DNA from: Micractinium sp. NFX-FRZ | Taxonomy: Eukaryota > Chlorophyta > Trebouxiophyceae > Chlorellales > Chlorellaceae | NCBI GenBank assembly: GCA_029339195.1 | Contig: JAPTJF010000689.1 | Location: forward strand, 1-21,158 | Reading direction: 5' to 3' | DNA: 21,158 nucleotides | Shown: positions 1 to 8,900 of the stretch, piece after piece | Numbering within the stretch: the first letter of the stretch is position 1 | Layout of the letters: each line of letters opens with the position of its first letter | Notes under the pieces: generated by a model | Database searches by the model: none | Told to the model about the DNA's origin: nothing | Seen by the model: only the letters and a program-made list of their open reading frames with translations | Translations under genes and position numbers: made by a program

Positions 1-100
1 GGTGGGGGGAGAAAGGTGGGGGGAGAAAGCACGGTGGGGGGAGAAAGTGGTGGGGGGAGTAAGCAGGGTGGGGGGAGTAAGCAGGGTGGGGGGAGAAAGC
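1..100. repeat. Short tandem repeat, 14-18 bp units, inside Pro-rich exon
   Basis: About six imperfect units of GGTGGGGGGAG(A/T)AAGC lie at the left edge. On the minus strand they read as Pro/Ser-rich peptide (SPHPAYSPHPAY and the like). Unit lengths are not all multiples of three, so the frame may shift among units; exon extent here is uncertain. Confidence 0.75.
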
Positions 101-2707
101 GGGCCGGGGCGGACCAGGGGGCGGGGACGGCGCTGGCGGCGGGGGGCTGGGGGACGGCGGGGTGGGGGGTGGGGGGCTGGGGGACGGCGGGGTGGGGGGT
201 GGGGGGCTGGGCGAGGGCGGCTTGGGCGGGTTGGGCGGCGGCGGGCTGGGGGGCGCCTGGTTCCAGATGATTTCATCAAACTCGGGCTGGCAGACATAGA
301 AGCCTGCAAGCACGGAAAGTTCCCATCAACACTCCCCCAGTGAGCTAGCTGTCAGAGGGAGGACCAGCTGGCGGTGCGCGGTGTGGGCGGTACGAGTGCC
401 GCAGATGCCGCCGCTGACACTGCAAGTCCCGCTGCCCGCGCCACTCTGGGTCTCCAGCCACACGACAGGCAGGTCTGCTGTCAACCGGCACACAGCCTCC
501 CCAGGGCAGCGGCTCTGAAACACACAGATTTGTTTGTCATTTGTCAAAGTAAAATTGGAGTCTCATCCACCCATCCAGGTGTCGGTTCCAGTGTCGTGAC
601 AGTTTCATCACCTGTGGTGCGCTCCTGATACAGGACGCCAGAGGCCTTGGTCCCGCTCGGATCCTTGACCCAGGGGCTGGCCTCGATGAACTGCTGGTTG
701 TCTGGGTAGTTGGAAAACACGCGGCACTCGCCCATGGACCCCTGCACGCAACATGCGCAGGCGGGGCGCAGCAAACGTGGGCGTGCTGCGGCACGTGGCG
801 TGCATTTCGCTGCGCAGGGGGTGCCGGGGACGCATGGGCGACCAAGCAGCCACGCATGTCTGGTGTGTGACCGCCACGGGCTGCGGGCGGCGGGGGCCGC
901 ACGCCGCGTGCCCCACGGGTCCCAGCTGCTTGCAAGCGCAGGCGGGCGCAGCATCATGGCAAGCGCAGGCAGGCGCAGCATCACGATAACCGCAGTGCGT
1001 GCGCATGCACGTGTTCAAGCCCTGAGTATGTGTGTGTGTGTGTGTTTGAGAGAGGGGGACAGACAAAGAGCACAGGCATGTGGGAAAGAGGGAGACGTGC
1101 GTGCAGAGGCACTGGCGGGGGCGGGACGGGGATGCGGGTTGCATGCAGGCAGGCGGGGGAGGGGTCGTGGCCAGGGAGGCAGGGCAGGGAGGCAGGGCAG
1201 GCGGGCGAGGCGGGCGGGCGGCGCACCGAATCGTCCGACAGGAGGTGCCACCACTTGCAGCCCCAGGTGCGGCGGCAGAAGGAGCAGCAGTCGGAGGGAG
1301 TGAGCTCCCCGCCTGCAAGGCCAAACAAGAGCACAGCATTCAGGCACCATCAAACCAGCATTCAGGCACCATCAAATCAATCTGTGTGCATGTAGCAGCA
1401 TTCGTCCGTGGCCACCTCCCTCCCTGCACACAGGCCAGGATGGGCCCAAGCAAGGCGGGCAGGGTTGCGAGCGGGGGGCTGTGAGGCAGGCGGCTGGGCG
1501 GAAGCTGGGAGGAGCCCCAAGGCGAGAGGCTCCCCTGCCACAGGATGCCTGGTAAGCAAGAGCACGCAACAGGCGGGGAGCGCGGTGCACAATGTGGCAA
1601 GCAGCGTGCCAGCTAGCGTTGCAAACAGCCTCGCTGCGCGCCGGTAGGCTGGGTGATTGGGCTGCCTAACAACAGCGGCAGCGCGTCTGCCCCCGCCAGC
1701 CCTCCATTGCTGCACCCCGGGCAGCAGCAGCCAGCAGCACCGGCACTCACCAATGCTGCTCCCAGAGAGCAAGGCGAGGCCTCTCATGTCTGCAGGTTGG
1801 TGGGCAAGCGGGGGGAGGGAGGGGAGACGGGGAGGGAGCGGTGATCAGCGCTCGCTTGCACAGCGGGCCGGTGCACGTGTGTGTGTGTGTGTGCGTGCCC
1901 CGACCTGGGCCCAACCATCCCTTCAGGAAGACACCAGGCAGGTGGGAGCACACGAACACAGACACGCCGCACCGGCGCGCCCTGACCCAGCCCCCAGTGT
2001 GTACCGCAGCCTCACTGGTGTTTGTGTGGCCAGCAAAGTAAGTGTATTGTCGGTAGACGCAGTCGCAGTCGGGCGCGGGCGGCGCCGGCGGCGGCGGGGC
2101 AGGGGAGGGCGGCGGTGGTGGGGAGGGCGGCCTCGGTGGCGAGGGCGGCTTGGGCGGCGGCCTGGGGTTGGTGCCGCCTCCGCCGCCAAACTGACGCAGG
2201 CGGCGGCGTCCAGCCGCCCCCCCCGCCACGGGCTCCTGGGCGTCGGCTTTGCCGCCACCGGCGACCGCCAGGCGGTAGCGGGTGCGCAGCATGTTCAGCA
2301 ACGGGTGCTCCGGCTGTGCAGAGCCCGCCACAGCGGCGGCATCGTCAACAACCAGTGCCCACTCCAGCTCGGGGTGACCCGGCTGGGGAAGGACCGTCCC
2401 GGAACCCGCGGCGCCTGCAGGAAGTGCGTGCACATATGAAAAATCGAAATGTCAAACATTTGTATCGATTTGAGAGGCTGGGGATGCCGGACCCAGCCTG
2501 AACCTCCGGCCGGTAGGGCGGCACTTCGGCAAGTGGGCACTGGTCCGTGGTGAAGAGCCACAGCGGCTCTCCAGGCTTCATATCCATCACAGTGCATGAC
2601 AGGCGGGCCGGCGGCACACGCCTCGTGCCCGCACCTGCGGGTCCAAGCGAGCACAGCAGCGCCAGGACCGCTAGCCCAGCGAGCTGACCGCCCCGTGGGC
2701 TGCACAT
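1..2707 (-). CDS. Secreted proline-rich protein with PAN/apple-like module (3' part off window)
   Basis: Probable extracellular or wall glycoprotein. Phase-consistent exons (minus strand): 2707-2504, 2382-2016, 1789-1751, 1312-1227, 741-612 and 303 to beyond 1. The start at 2707 opens a signal peptide with hydrophobic core LAGLAVLALLCSLG. About residues 142-172 form a (S)PPPP-rich tract typical of hydroxyproline-rich algal matrix proteins. It is followed by a cysteine-rich module beginning DCDCVYRQYTYF, with the PAN/apple-like motif SDCCSFCRRTWGCKWWHL and a later GECRVFSNYPD, closing at GFYVCQPEFDEIIW. A second Pro-rich tract (PPSPPPPNPPKPPSPSPPPP) then runs off the left edge, so the C-terminus is missing. 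PAN modules bind protein or sugar; the ligand here is unknown. The exact exon joins are inferred from splice consensus and phase; exons 3 to 6 join without frame conflict. An alternative cysteine-rich stretch at 326-514 does not fit the phase. Confidence 0.62.
140..210. repeat. Tandem repeat (about 28-30 bp) encoding SPSPPPPTP units
   Basis: Two near-perfect copies of a unit containing GGCTGGGGGACGGCGGGGTG occur in a row. Read on the minus strand in the frame of gene A they give repeated PPSPSPPPPT, an arabinogalactan/extensin-like sequence. They probably arose by slippage and lengthen the proline stalk. Confidence 0.75.
1026..1046. repeat. (TG)n microsatellite in intron of gene A
   Basis: A run of about nine TG dinucleotides lies in the intron between the two exons of the PAN-like module (intron 1226-742). 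A second TG run of similar length is at about 1877-1893 in the intron 2015-1790. No further function is visible. Confidence 0.85.
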
Positions 2708-3364
2708 TTTCAAGGATGGCGACGCGCGCCTAGGGCCTGGCAGGCCCTCCAACCAGTGTGCCGCTATGCTCGTGGTGCAGGCGCACAAGTGGCTCCACCC
2801 CCGTCCTTCCTGCAGATGGTCTGCGCTTCGTGTGAAGTGCTGGATTGCAGAGAGTGATCCGCAACAGGATGCGGAGACGGTGCCTGATGCCTGCTGTGAT
2901 GTTGGCGCCTGTGGGCCAGCATGGCACATGTGGCTCTTTCAAAGTTTCATGCGCGTCCCCGTTGTCCCCTCCCTCTTACCTCTAAAAGCTCGCTCTCCCC
3001 CATCCGTCACCCCTCCACCCCCGAATGGGTCACCGTTGATACCACCTCTCTCAAGGTGAACTCTCAAGCGCTGTCCGATGACACCACCTCACCCAAGGAA
3101 GACTCCAGCGGGGACACTTTAGGGCCCTCCTTTCTATGCTGGCAATGGACGCACTAGGGCACATCGTAAGTGTTGTTTCTGTGGGTACCCCTGCTGGTGA
3201 TGCTTAGTGGCAGAGCTCACTGTGCCTCAACTGTTAGGCTTGCACAAGCCACGCCAACGAGTCACTTGGTGCCAGCAAATACTAGCCACCGCCGGCGTCC
3301 ACCTCACAACTTTCAAAACACCCAGTCACCCGGTGCAACGGACCACAGCGCCGGAGCGAAAAGA
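2708..3364. other. Intergenic region: 5' flank of gene A, downstream of gene B 3' end
   Basis: No supported coding exon. The part next to 2707 should hold the promoter and leader of gene A. No TATA box or conserved element was recognised. At 3036-3110 there is an imperfect repeat of a GATACCACCTC-type sequence (GATACCACCTCTCTCAAGG and GACACCACCTCACCCAAGG). Confidence 0.5.
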
Positions 3365-3379
3365 GCTGCACGATTGAAC

Positions 3380-3384
3380 TTACA
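3380..3384 (-). terminator. TGTAA polyadenylation motif, gene B
   Basis: TGTAA on the minus strand, about 435 nt past the stop of gene B. TGTAA is the usual green-algal poly(A) signal, with cleavage 10-20 nt further on, so the transcript would end near 3365. The 3' UTR is thus about 3819-3365. Confidence 0.55.
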
Positions 3385-3492
3385 AGTGCAACTGAGGGGA
3401 GCGTACAGATGTCAACTGGATGCACAGCGAGTCAGAGAAAGAAGTCAGGTCAGCCGTCAAGTGTGCGAATGAGCGAGCGCGTGCTTGATGCC

Positions 3493-3530
3493 CAGCGCAA
3501 TGCATTGCCCCAGCGCAATGCATTGCCCGC
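3493..3530. repeat. Perfect 18-bp tandem duplication containing a 12-bp palindrome
   Basis: The unit AGCGCAATGCATTGCCCC occurs twice back to back. Each copy holds the perfect palindrome GCAATGCATTGC. It lies in the predicted 3' UTR of gene B, so the RNA could form two small stem structures. A regulatory role is speculation. Confidence 0.8.
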
Positions 3531-3819
3531 CTGCCACAGAAGGGGGGCCAGCATGCCTGCTGCATCCCCTTGCACGTATTCTGAAAGGCAGGGGGAGTCC
3601 GGACCCTCTCATAGAGCGCGCGCCAACTCTTGCACAACGGTAGTGCAATGGTCGCCCATATGGAGTGACGGGCTTGGCTGCATAAGTCCCGGGGTCGGCG
3701 CCTCGCGGCAGGTGCACCAGGCGTCCCACCAGGGGTGGTTGGCAGACACGAGGCGAGGGAATGGTGGTGACGGCGCACACCAGCCACAACGGCATGCCAT
3801 GCCCGGCAGAGCCGCCACC

Positions 3820-5671
3820 TCACAGGCCGCGCTCCGTCTTGATTTTCAGGATGGCTGCACGGCAAGAGGGGGGACCAGCAGGGCAGGCATGAGCAGGCAT
3901 GTCAGGCTGGGTTATAGGCAGCCGGAGGAGGGGGGGACACAGCCTTCAACAGGCATGCGTGGGTTGCTGGGCGGGTGGGCGCGCCACCTGGGAAAAACCT
4001 GCGTGTGCCGTGTGGGGTGAGAGAACAAGACGACTGGGGATGGGGCAACCCGCCAGGCATCATGCATGCACGCTCAACGTGCTGCCTGGGTGCACTGCAT
4101 GCATGCCCGGGCCCGCCTCATGCGCCCGCCTGCCCGCCTGACGCCCCCGCTGGTGCCCCGGCCGGCCCTACATGCGTACGCCTCCCGGGCAGCGTCCACA
4201 TCGAGCTTATCAGCAGTGGCCTTGATGCCATCCCGCAGCTGCAGGGTGCACGTAGTGGGGCAACAGAAAGACGCCATGGAAAGAAGTTAGCAGGGACAAT
4301 CAAGGGGACACACAGAGTAGGGCCACCACGCGCGATGGAAGCAACGTTGACCAACACTCGGTGTACATGTGCCCCAAGGCCCTGCCACTGCTACGCTGAG
4401 CAATGAACTTCCAACTGATACAAAATGGCAACGAGGAGGCAAGCAGGCAGGCATGCAACAACAGCAACGCCTGCATCCAAACCGTGCGCAAACATGCCGG
4501 CAGCACCACGGGCAGCACGGCCCACACATGGCCTCACCCGGGCCAGCGTCATGTTGCTGAGATCCCCCTCAACACCTGCATGGGCAGGGGTGATTGCGAT
4601 GCAATGAGACCACACAGAACAAGGATACTAATGAAACTGCACAGGGGGGCAACACAATTTGGAACCTTCACAGGCAGGCAGCATAAGAGAGCCTGATACC
4701 ACCACATTCATATGCGGCTGCTGAGGCGCGCGGCACGCCAATAACCCTGCTATTGAAACATGCACACACATGCACGGATGCCAGCAATCCGTCCTGCTAG
4801 CTGCCCAGCCAACACCTCGACTGCATGATTGGCAGTAGGCCTTGTGCCTAGCAATGGCGACACCTCAAAGTGGAGGCATGCCGTGCAAGTGACAGGCTAG
4901 CAGGCAGGCTGGGCGGAGGAGGTGCAGGTGCGCACCCTCTCCCTCCTCCTATATGCACGCACAGATCCAGTCTCATCAGACACTAAACAGTGGCGCAACA
5001 GGGCACACACACGCACCTGCCGCTGGCTTTGCCCGCTTGCTGGGTGATGAGGGTGCTGCGCCGCCGCTAGAGCGCGACGGCCCCGCCGCATCCTCCTTGC
5101 GCTTGGTGGCCGCAGTGGCGGCACCACCGCCGCTGGGTGCTGCCGCCTTCTTGCGACCTCCGCCCGAGGGCGCTGCCGCCTTGCTGCTGCCGCCCTCGCC
5201 GCCGTCCTCATCTGCCACCCACTTCAGAATCTGTGTGTCTTTGAAGAAGTACTTTGACTTGTCCCCTGGGAACGACACAAAGTGCTGCAGGGGCGAGCGC
5301 AGAGTGGGGACGCGGGGTAGTCGGCGGCCCAGGCAGCGCACAAGTGGCCGGTCGGTCGGCAAAGTGGCGGGGGCGGCAGGGTCGCGGCAGGGAGGCAAGC
5401 TTAACGCCTCAACGTGTCGGGCCGGCCATCGGCAGCACACTTACGTGTTCCGCGTCCTTCTTCTGGCCCACCTTGCCTGCAGCAGCAACGGATGGTCTCA
5501 GCGACATAGAGAACGGCGCGGGGCAAAGGCTGCATCTACCAAGTACTTGCCTGCCCATCCTTTCGCCCCTTTGGGCAGTGGAAAGTCTGGCCACAGGTCC
5601 CGCGGGGCACAGATTGTTTTCCCGCTCAGGTCGTCTGTCGCGGCCGCCTTCTTTGCGCTGCGGGGAGCCAT
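3820..5671 (-). CDS. PWWP/Tudor-like small nuclear-type protein, 186 aa, six exons
   Basis: Exons (minus): 5671-5551, 5476-5445, 5284-5017, 4575-4538, 4238-4172, 3854-3820; total 561 nt with all phases consistent. Residues about 18-65 (SGKTICAPRDLWPDF, then GKVGQKKDAEHHFVSFPGDK and SKYFF) resemble a PWWP or Tudor-type reader: aromatic entry, beta-turn with KKD, then a V-x-FPGD-x-S-x-Y-F strand. Residues about 75-140 are Gly/Ser/Ala/Lys-rich low complexity with KRKE and SKRAK clusters that could serve as nuclear localisation signals. The tail (LARLRDGIKATADKLDVDAA, ending KIKTERGL) looks helical. Intron 1 appears to be GC-AG (AG|GCAAGT); a GT alternative adding a few residues is possible. The last join (donor at 4171) is the least sure. 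The family call is tentative; no catalytic domain is seen. It may bind chromatin. Gene C ends about 145 bp upstream of the start. Confidence 0.62.
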
Positions 5672-5829
5672 GTCGCCACTCTGATGGGTAGCAGGGTTGA
5701 TCGAGTGCACAAGACAGCCGGTGGCGGTGCAGAATCAAACGCGGGCGGCACATGCTGTCTGCGCTGGGGCGGTGCCAACGGTGCCGCTCCCAATGCGAAG
5801 CTGTGGGGAGCGCCCAGCATTTTGTGGGG

Positions 5830-5834
5830 TTACA
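5830..5834 (-). terminator. TGTAA polyadenylation motif, gene C
   Basis: TGTAA on the minus strand, 110 nt past the stop of gene C. Cleavage near 5815 would leave only about 145 bp before the ATG of gene B, so the promoter of B must be compact or overlap the end of C. Confidence 0.6.
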
Positions 5835-5943
5835 GAGCGGTCCCTTGACAGCGTGAAGTGGTATGTAAGACCTTGTAAATGCAGTAGCGTGGGCCAGCAT
5901 AGCAGCGCCTCGGCAGGCGCCGCCTCGGCGCCAAGCACGCGTC

Positions 5944-8900
5944 TCACTCTGGCAGCCGGCTCAGCACGGCATTTACAGAGGCGTGCAACACGCCCAGCTG
6001 CTCCGCCAGCTCCTCAACCAGGAACTGGAAAGAATACCATGCCACCTGCATTGATATGGACAAAGGGGTTCTCGATATTTAAGCCCCAGCGTGGGTTGTG
6101 CTGCCAGCACTGCTGACGTGTGGCAGGCGGCGGGGTGCCCCGGCCACAGATACAGGGCAGTGGGGTGGGTACCTGCACAGGCACAGGCATGGGAACGGGC
6201 GTGGGCCCAGGGGCAGTTCGTGGTGCAAGCATCATAAAGACCGTGGCAGGTGAGAGAAGGGGTTGCTTGCCTGTGCCAGGTGGCCCTCTGGTGTCTCCGG
6301 GAACAGCGTGAGCGGGAGGGTTGTGCTGGGTGCCTCCCGCAGCGCCAGGCCACGTGGCAGCAGCTGCCCCTTGCTGTCGTTGCGGCGCAGCATGCCGGGG
6401 GACTGAGGCGCCGCAGTTGCCGTGGCCGCCCCGGGTGCAGCGTCTGAGGAGCCGCCAGCCATGCCCTGCTGCCGTGGGGGCGGGAGCGGGGGCAGCATCG
6501 GCGGGTTGCCGCCCGCTGCGGGTGGCAGCGCAGCATTCAGGCCAGCCCGCTCCCGGGCAGCCGCCGCCTTGAGTGGGCTGCTGCTGCTGCTGCTGTGCAG
6601 GCTGGATGAACTGCTTGCTCTGCTGGGGGGATGATGCATGGCACCTACCTCAGCGCCTCCCGCTGGGGGGCCATCCACAGCGTGCACAGCGGCGGCGGCC
6701 GCTGAGTCAGCGCTGCCGCCTCCCACAGAAACAAAGCGCTGCAGCCAGCCGGAGAGGGAGGCCTCGCGAGCGGCGGCGATTCGGGGCGGCTCGGTGCCGC
6801 CGCTGCCACCGTCCCCACCGCTGCTGGCACCAGGAGCGGCGCCCCCATTTGCCGCGCCACCCGCTGCCCCTGTGGGGGCACCGGCGGCCGCCCCTGCTTC
6901 CGGCGGCGCCTCGTCCGTACGCTGCTGCAGCGCGGCGTCAATCAGATGAGCCCAGCTGCTGCGTGCAGCGACGCGGCTCCTGCACGCGGCGCAAAGGGCG
7001 CACGAGCGGGGTGCTTGAGAGGCATGCAAGCGGAGTGCTTGAGAACCCCGCCTGCTGCTTGCGTGAGCTGGGGGTGGGAGCGGGTTGTGCATTGTTGCCT
7101 GCCGCCGTCCCCCGGAGAGGGGCGCAGCAGCGGCCAGATCCACCTGCTCCTGCACCCGTGCCGCCCCAAAGCACGCACCCACGCACAAGGCACCCACACC
7201 TGGCACGCCCACGTCGCCATACACTCGTGCACACCTGTACCGACGCAGCGCAAACAGCACCTGCCGCCGCTGCTGGTCCGACACCCCTGCCAGCGCTTGC
7301 ACGGAGGCAGAGAATGCCGACAGCCCGCTGCTTCCAGCCTGGCGCTCGTTAGGGAACGCGGCGCACAGCTCCTGCGGCAGACAAGGACAGGCGCATGGTA
7401 AGCAGAGCGGCGAGAGCGGCACTGCTGGCACAAGCACTATACCGCAACGAAACCCTGCTGCCTGACCTGGACGGCTTCGCAACTTCTGTCCCGCACCGTA
7501 CCGCAACTGTACCACACTGCACAGCACCCAAACGCTGCCGGCCTGACCTGGATGGCTTCACAACCTCTGTACCGCACCGTACCGCAACTGTACTACACTG
7601 CACCGCAAACAACCCCTGCCGGCCTGACCTGGATGGCTTCACAACTTCACAACCTCTGTACCGCACCGTACCACAACTGTACCACACTGCACCGCAACCA
7701 ACCCCTGCCGGCCTGACCTGGATGGCGGCGTTGGCGTCCCTCGCCAGCTGCGGCATGAGCCCAGCGGGGTACAGCGGGCCCAGCACATCTTGCAGCTGCT
7801 CTACAAACCCGTCTTGCAGCGTGAAGAGGGCAGTGTTGAGCAGGCGGGCGACGCGCCTGGGGCAGGGGCGGAGTGGCGTGGGGAGGGGCGGGGATGGATG
7901 CAGCGGGGAGGGCGGGAGGGTGGGCGTGGGAACGCCAAAGGGGCAGGAACAGGCAGGGAAGGCAGGCCGCTGCGGGTCCTGTGGGAAGAACTGGGCAGGC
8001 TCCCAACAGAGCACCCCATTTCACCAACAAGCCAGCCAAGTCATTCCAGCAATTCCAGTCACAACCCAGCCAGGAAGGCGGGCAGGCAGCCCAGCCCGGA
8101 AGGCGGGCAGTCACGTGCCTGACTGCGTCTGCCACAGCCGCGAGCTCCTTCCAAGGCAGGTGGTTGCTCTTGGTCGTCCAGAAAGGCATCCCTGAACAGG
8201 CGAGCAGGCGAGCAGGCAAGTGGCGAGGGAAGGCTAGGTAGGTCAAACAGCTCGAAAGGGTGCAACCAGCGTGCTGCTCAAGCAGGCAGACGGGTGCAGA
8301 GCAGGGACTTGACGAAGACCAGGCACTTGATGCAGAGGGAACGCGCGGGTCACGAGGCCCAAGAGTGCAGGCAGCATGCTGCCAAGCAGGTTGAAAGGCA
8401 GGCTGGCACAGGGCAAGCAGGCTCGCAGGGCGACAGGGCAGAGAAGCGGGGCGGAGCTTGCCTTCCCATTCCCCACCGGTGCCTCCCTCCCTCCCTGCCT
8501 CCCTGGGGGCTTGGTGCGCACCTGGCAGCAGAAAGGGGTGCCCGCCGCAGCTGCCCACCCACACCTCCCGCTGCGCCAGCCCCAGCTGCTCCTCGGCGTC
8601 GTCCAGCAAACCGTACAGGTCTGTGAGGGCCTGCACACAAGGGAGCGGGCACTCCAACTGGGTCAACCAGGATTTCAGTGGCCATTTGACTTTTTAGTAC
8701 CATTCACAAATCGTGCTTGACAGATAGCAAGAGGCCCAGCTGCTTCTCGGCGTCGTCCAGCAGACCGCACAGGTCGGTGAGGGCCTGTACGGCAGACAAG
8801 GGGGAGGGCACTCCCAAACAGATCGACTGGTTAGGCACGTCAAAAGCGGTGCCCGACAGACAGTCAGTGCCCAGCCCCAGCTGGCCCGAGGGATCCTGAG

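Noticed and set aside
326..514. Cysteine-rich open segment (minus, SRCPGEAVCRLTADLPVVW) with a TTTCAG acceptor, as an extra exon of gene A
   Set aside because: Its phase does not fit the preceding exon (ends phase 1 at 612), while skipping it joins 612 to 303 cleanly. No good donor was found at its end. It remains a possible alternative exon.
6232..7527. Long minus open frame of 431 codons taken as a single gene
   Set aside because: It is two exons of gene C plus an intron that happens to stay open in this GC-rich DNA; splice sites and phase mark the exons as 7371-7235 and 6955-6271.
7449..7720. CRISPR array
   Set aside because: The 81-bp units are contiguous without unique spacers and lie in a eukaryotic intron with exon-derived sequence.
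7395..8195. Plus-strand open frame of 266 codons through the 81-bp array
   Set aside because: It is antisense to supported exons of gene C and open only because of base composition and a repeat length divisible by three.
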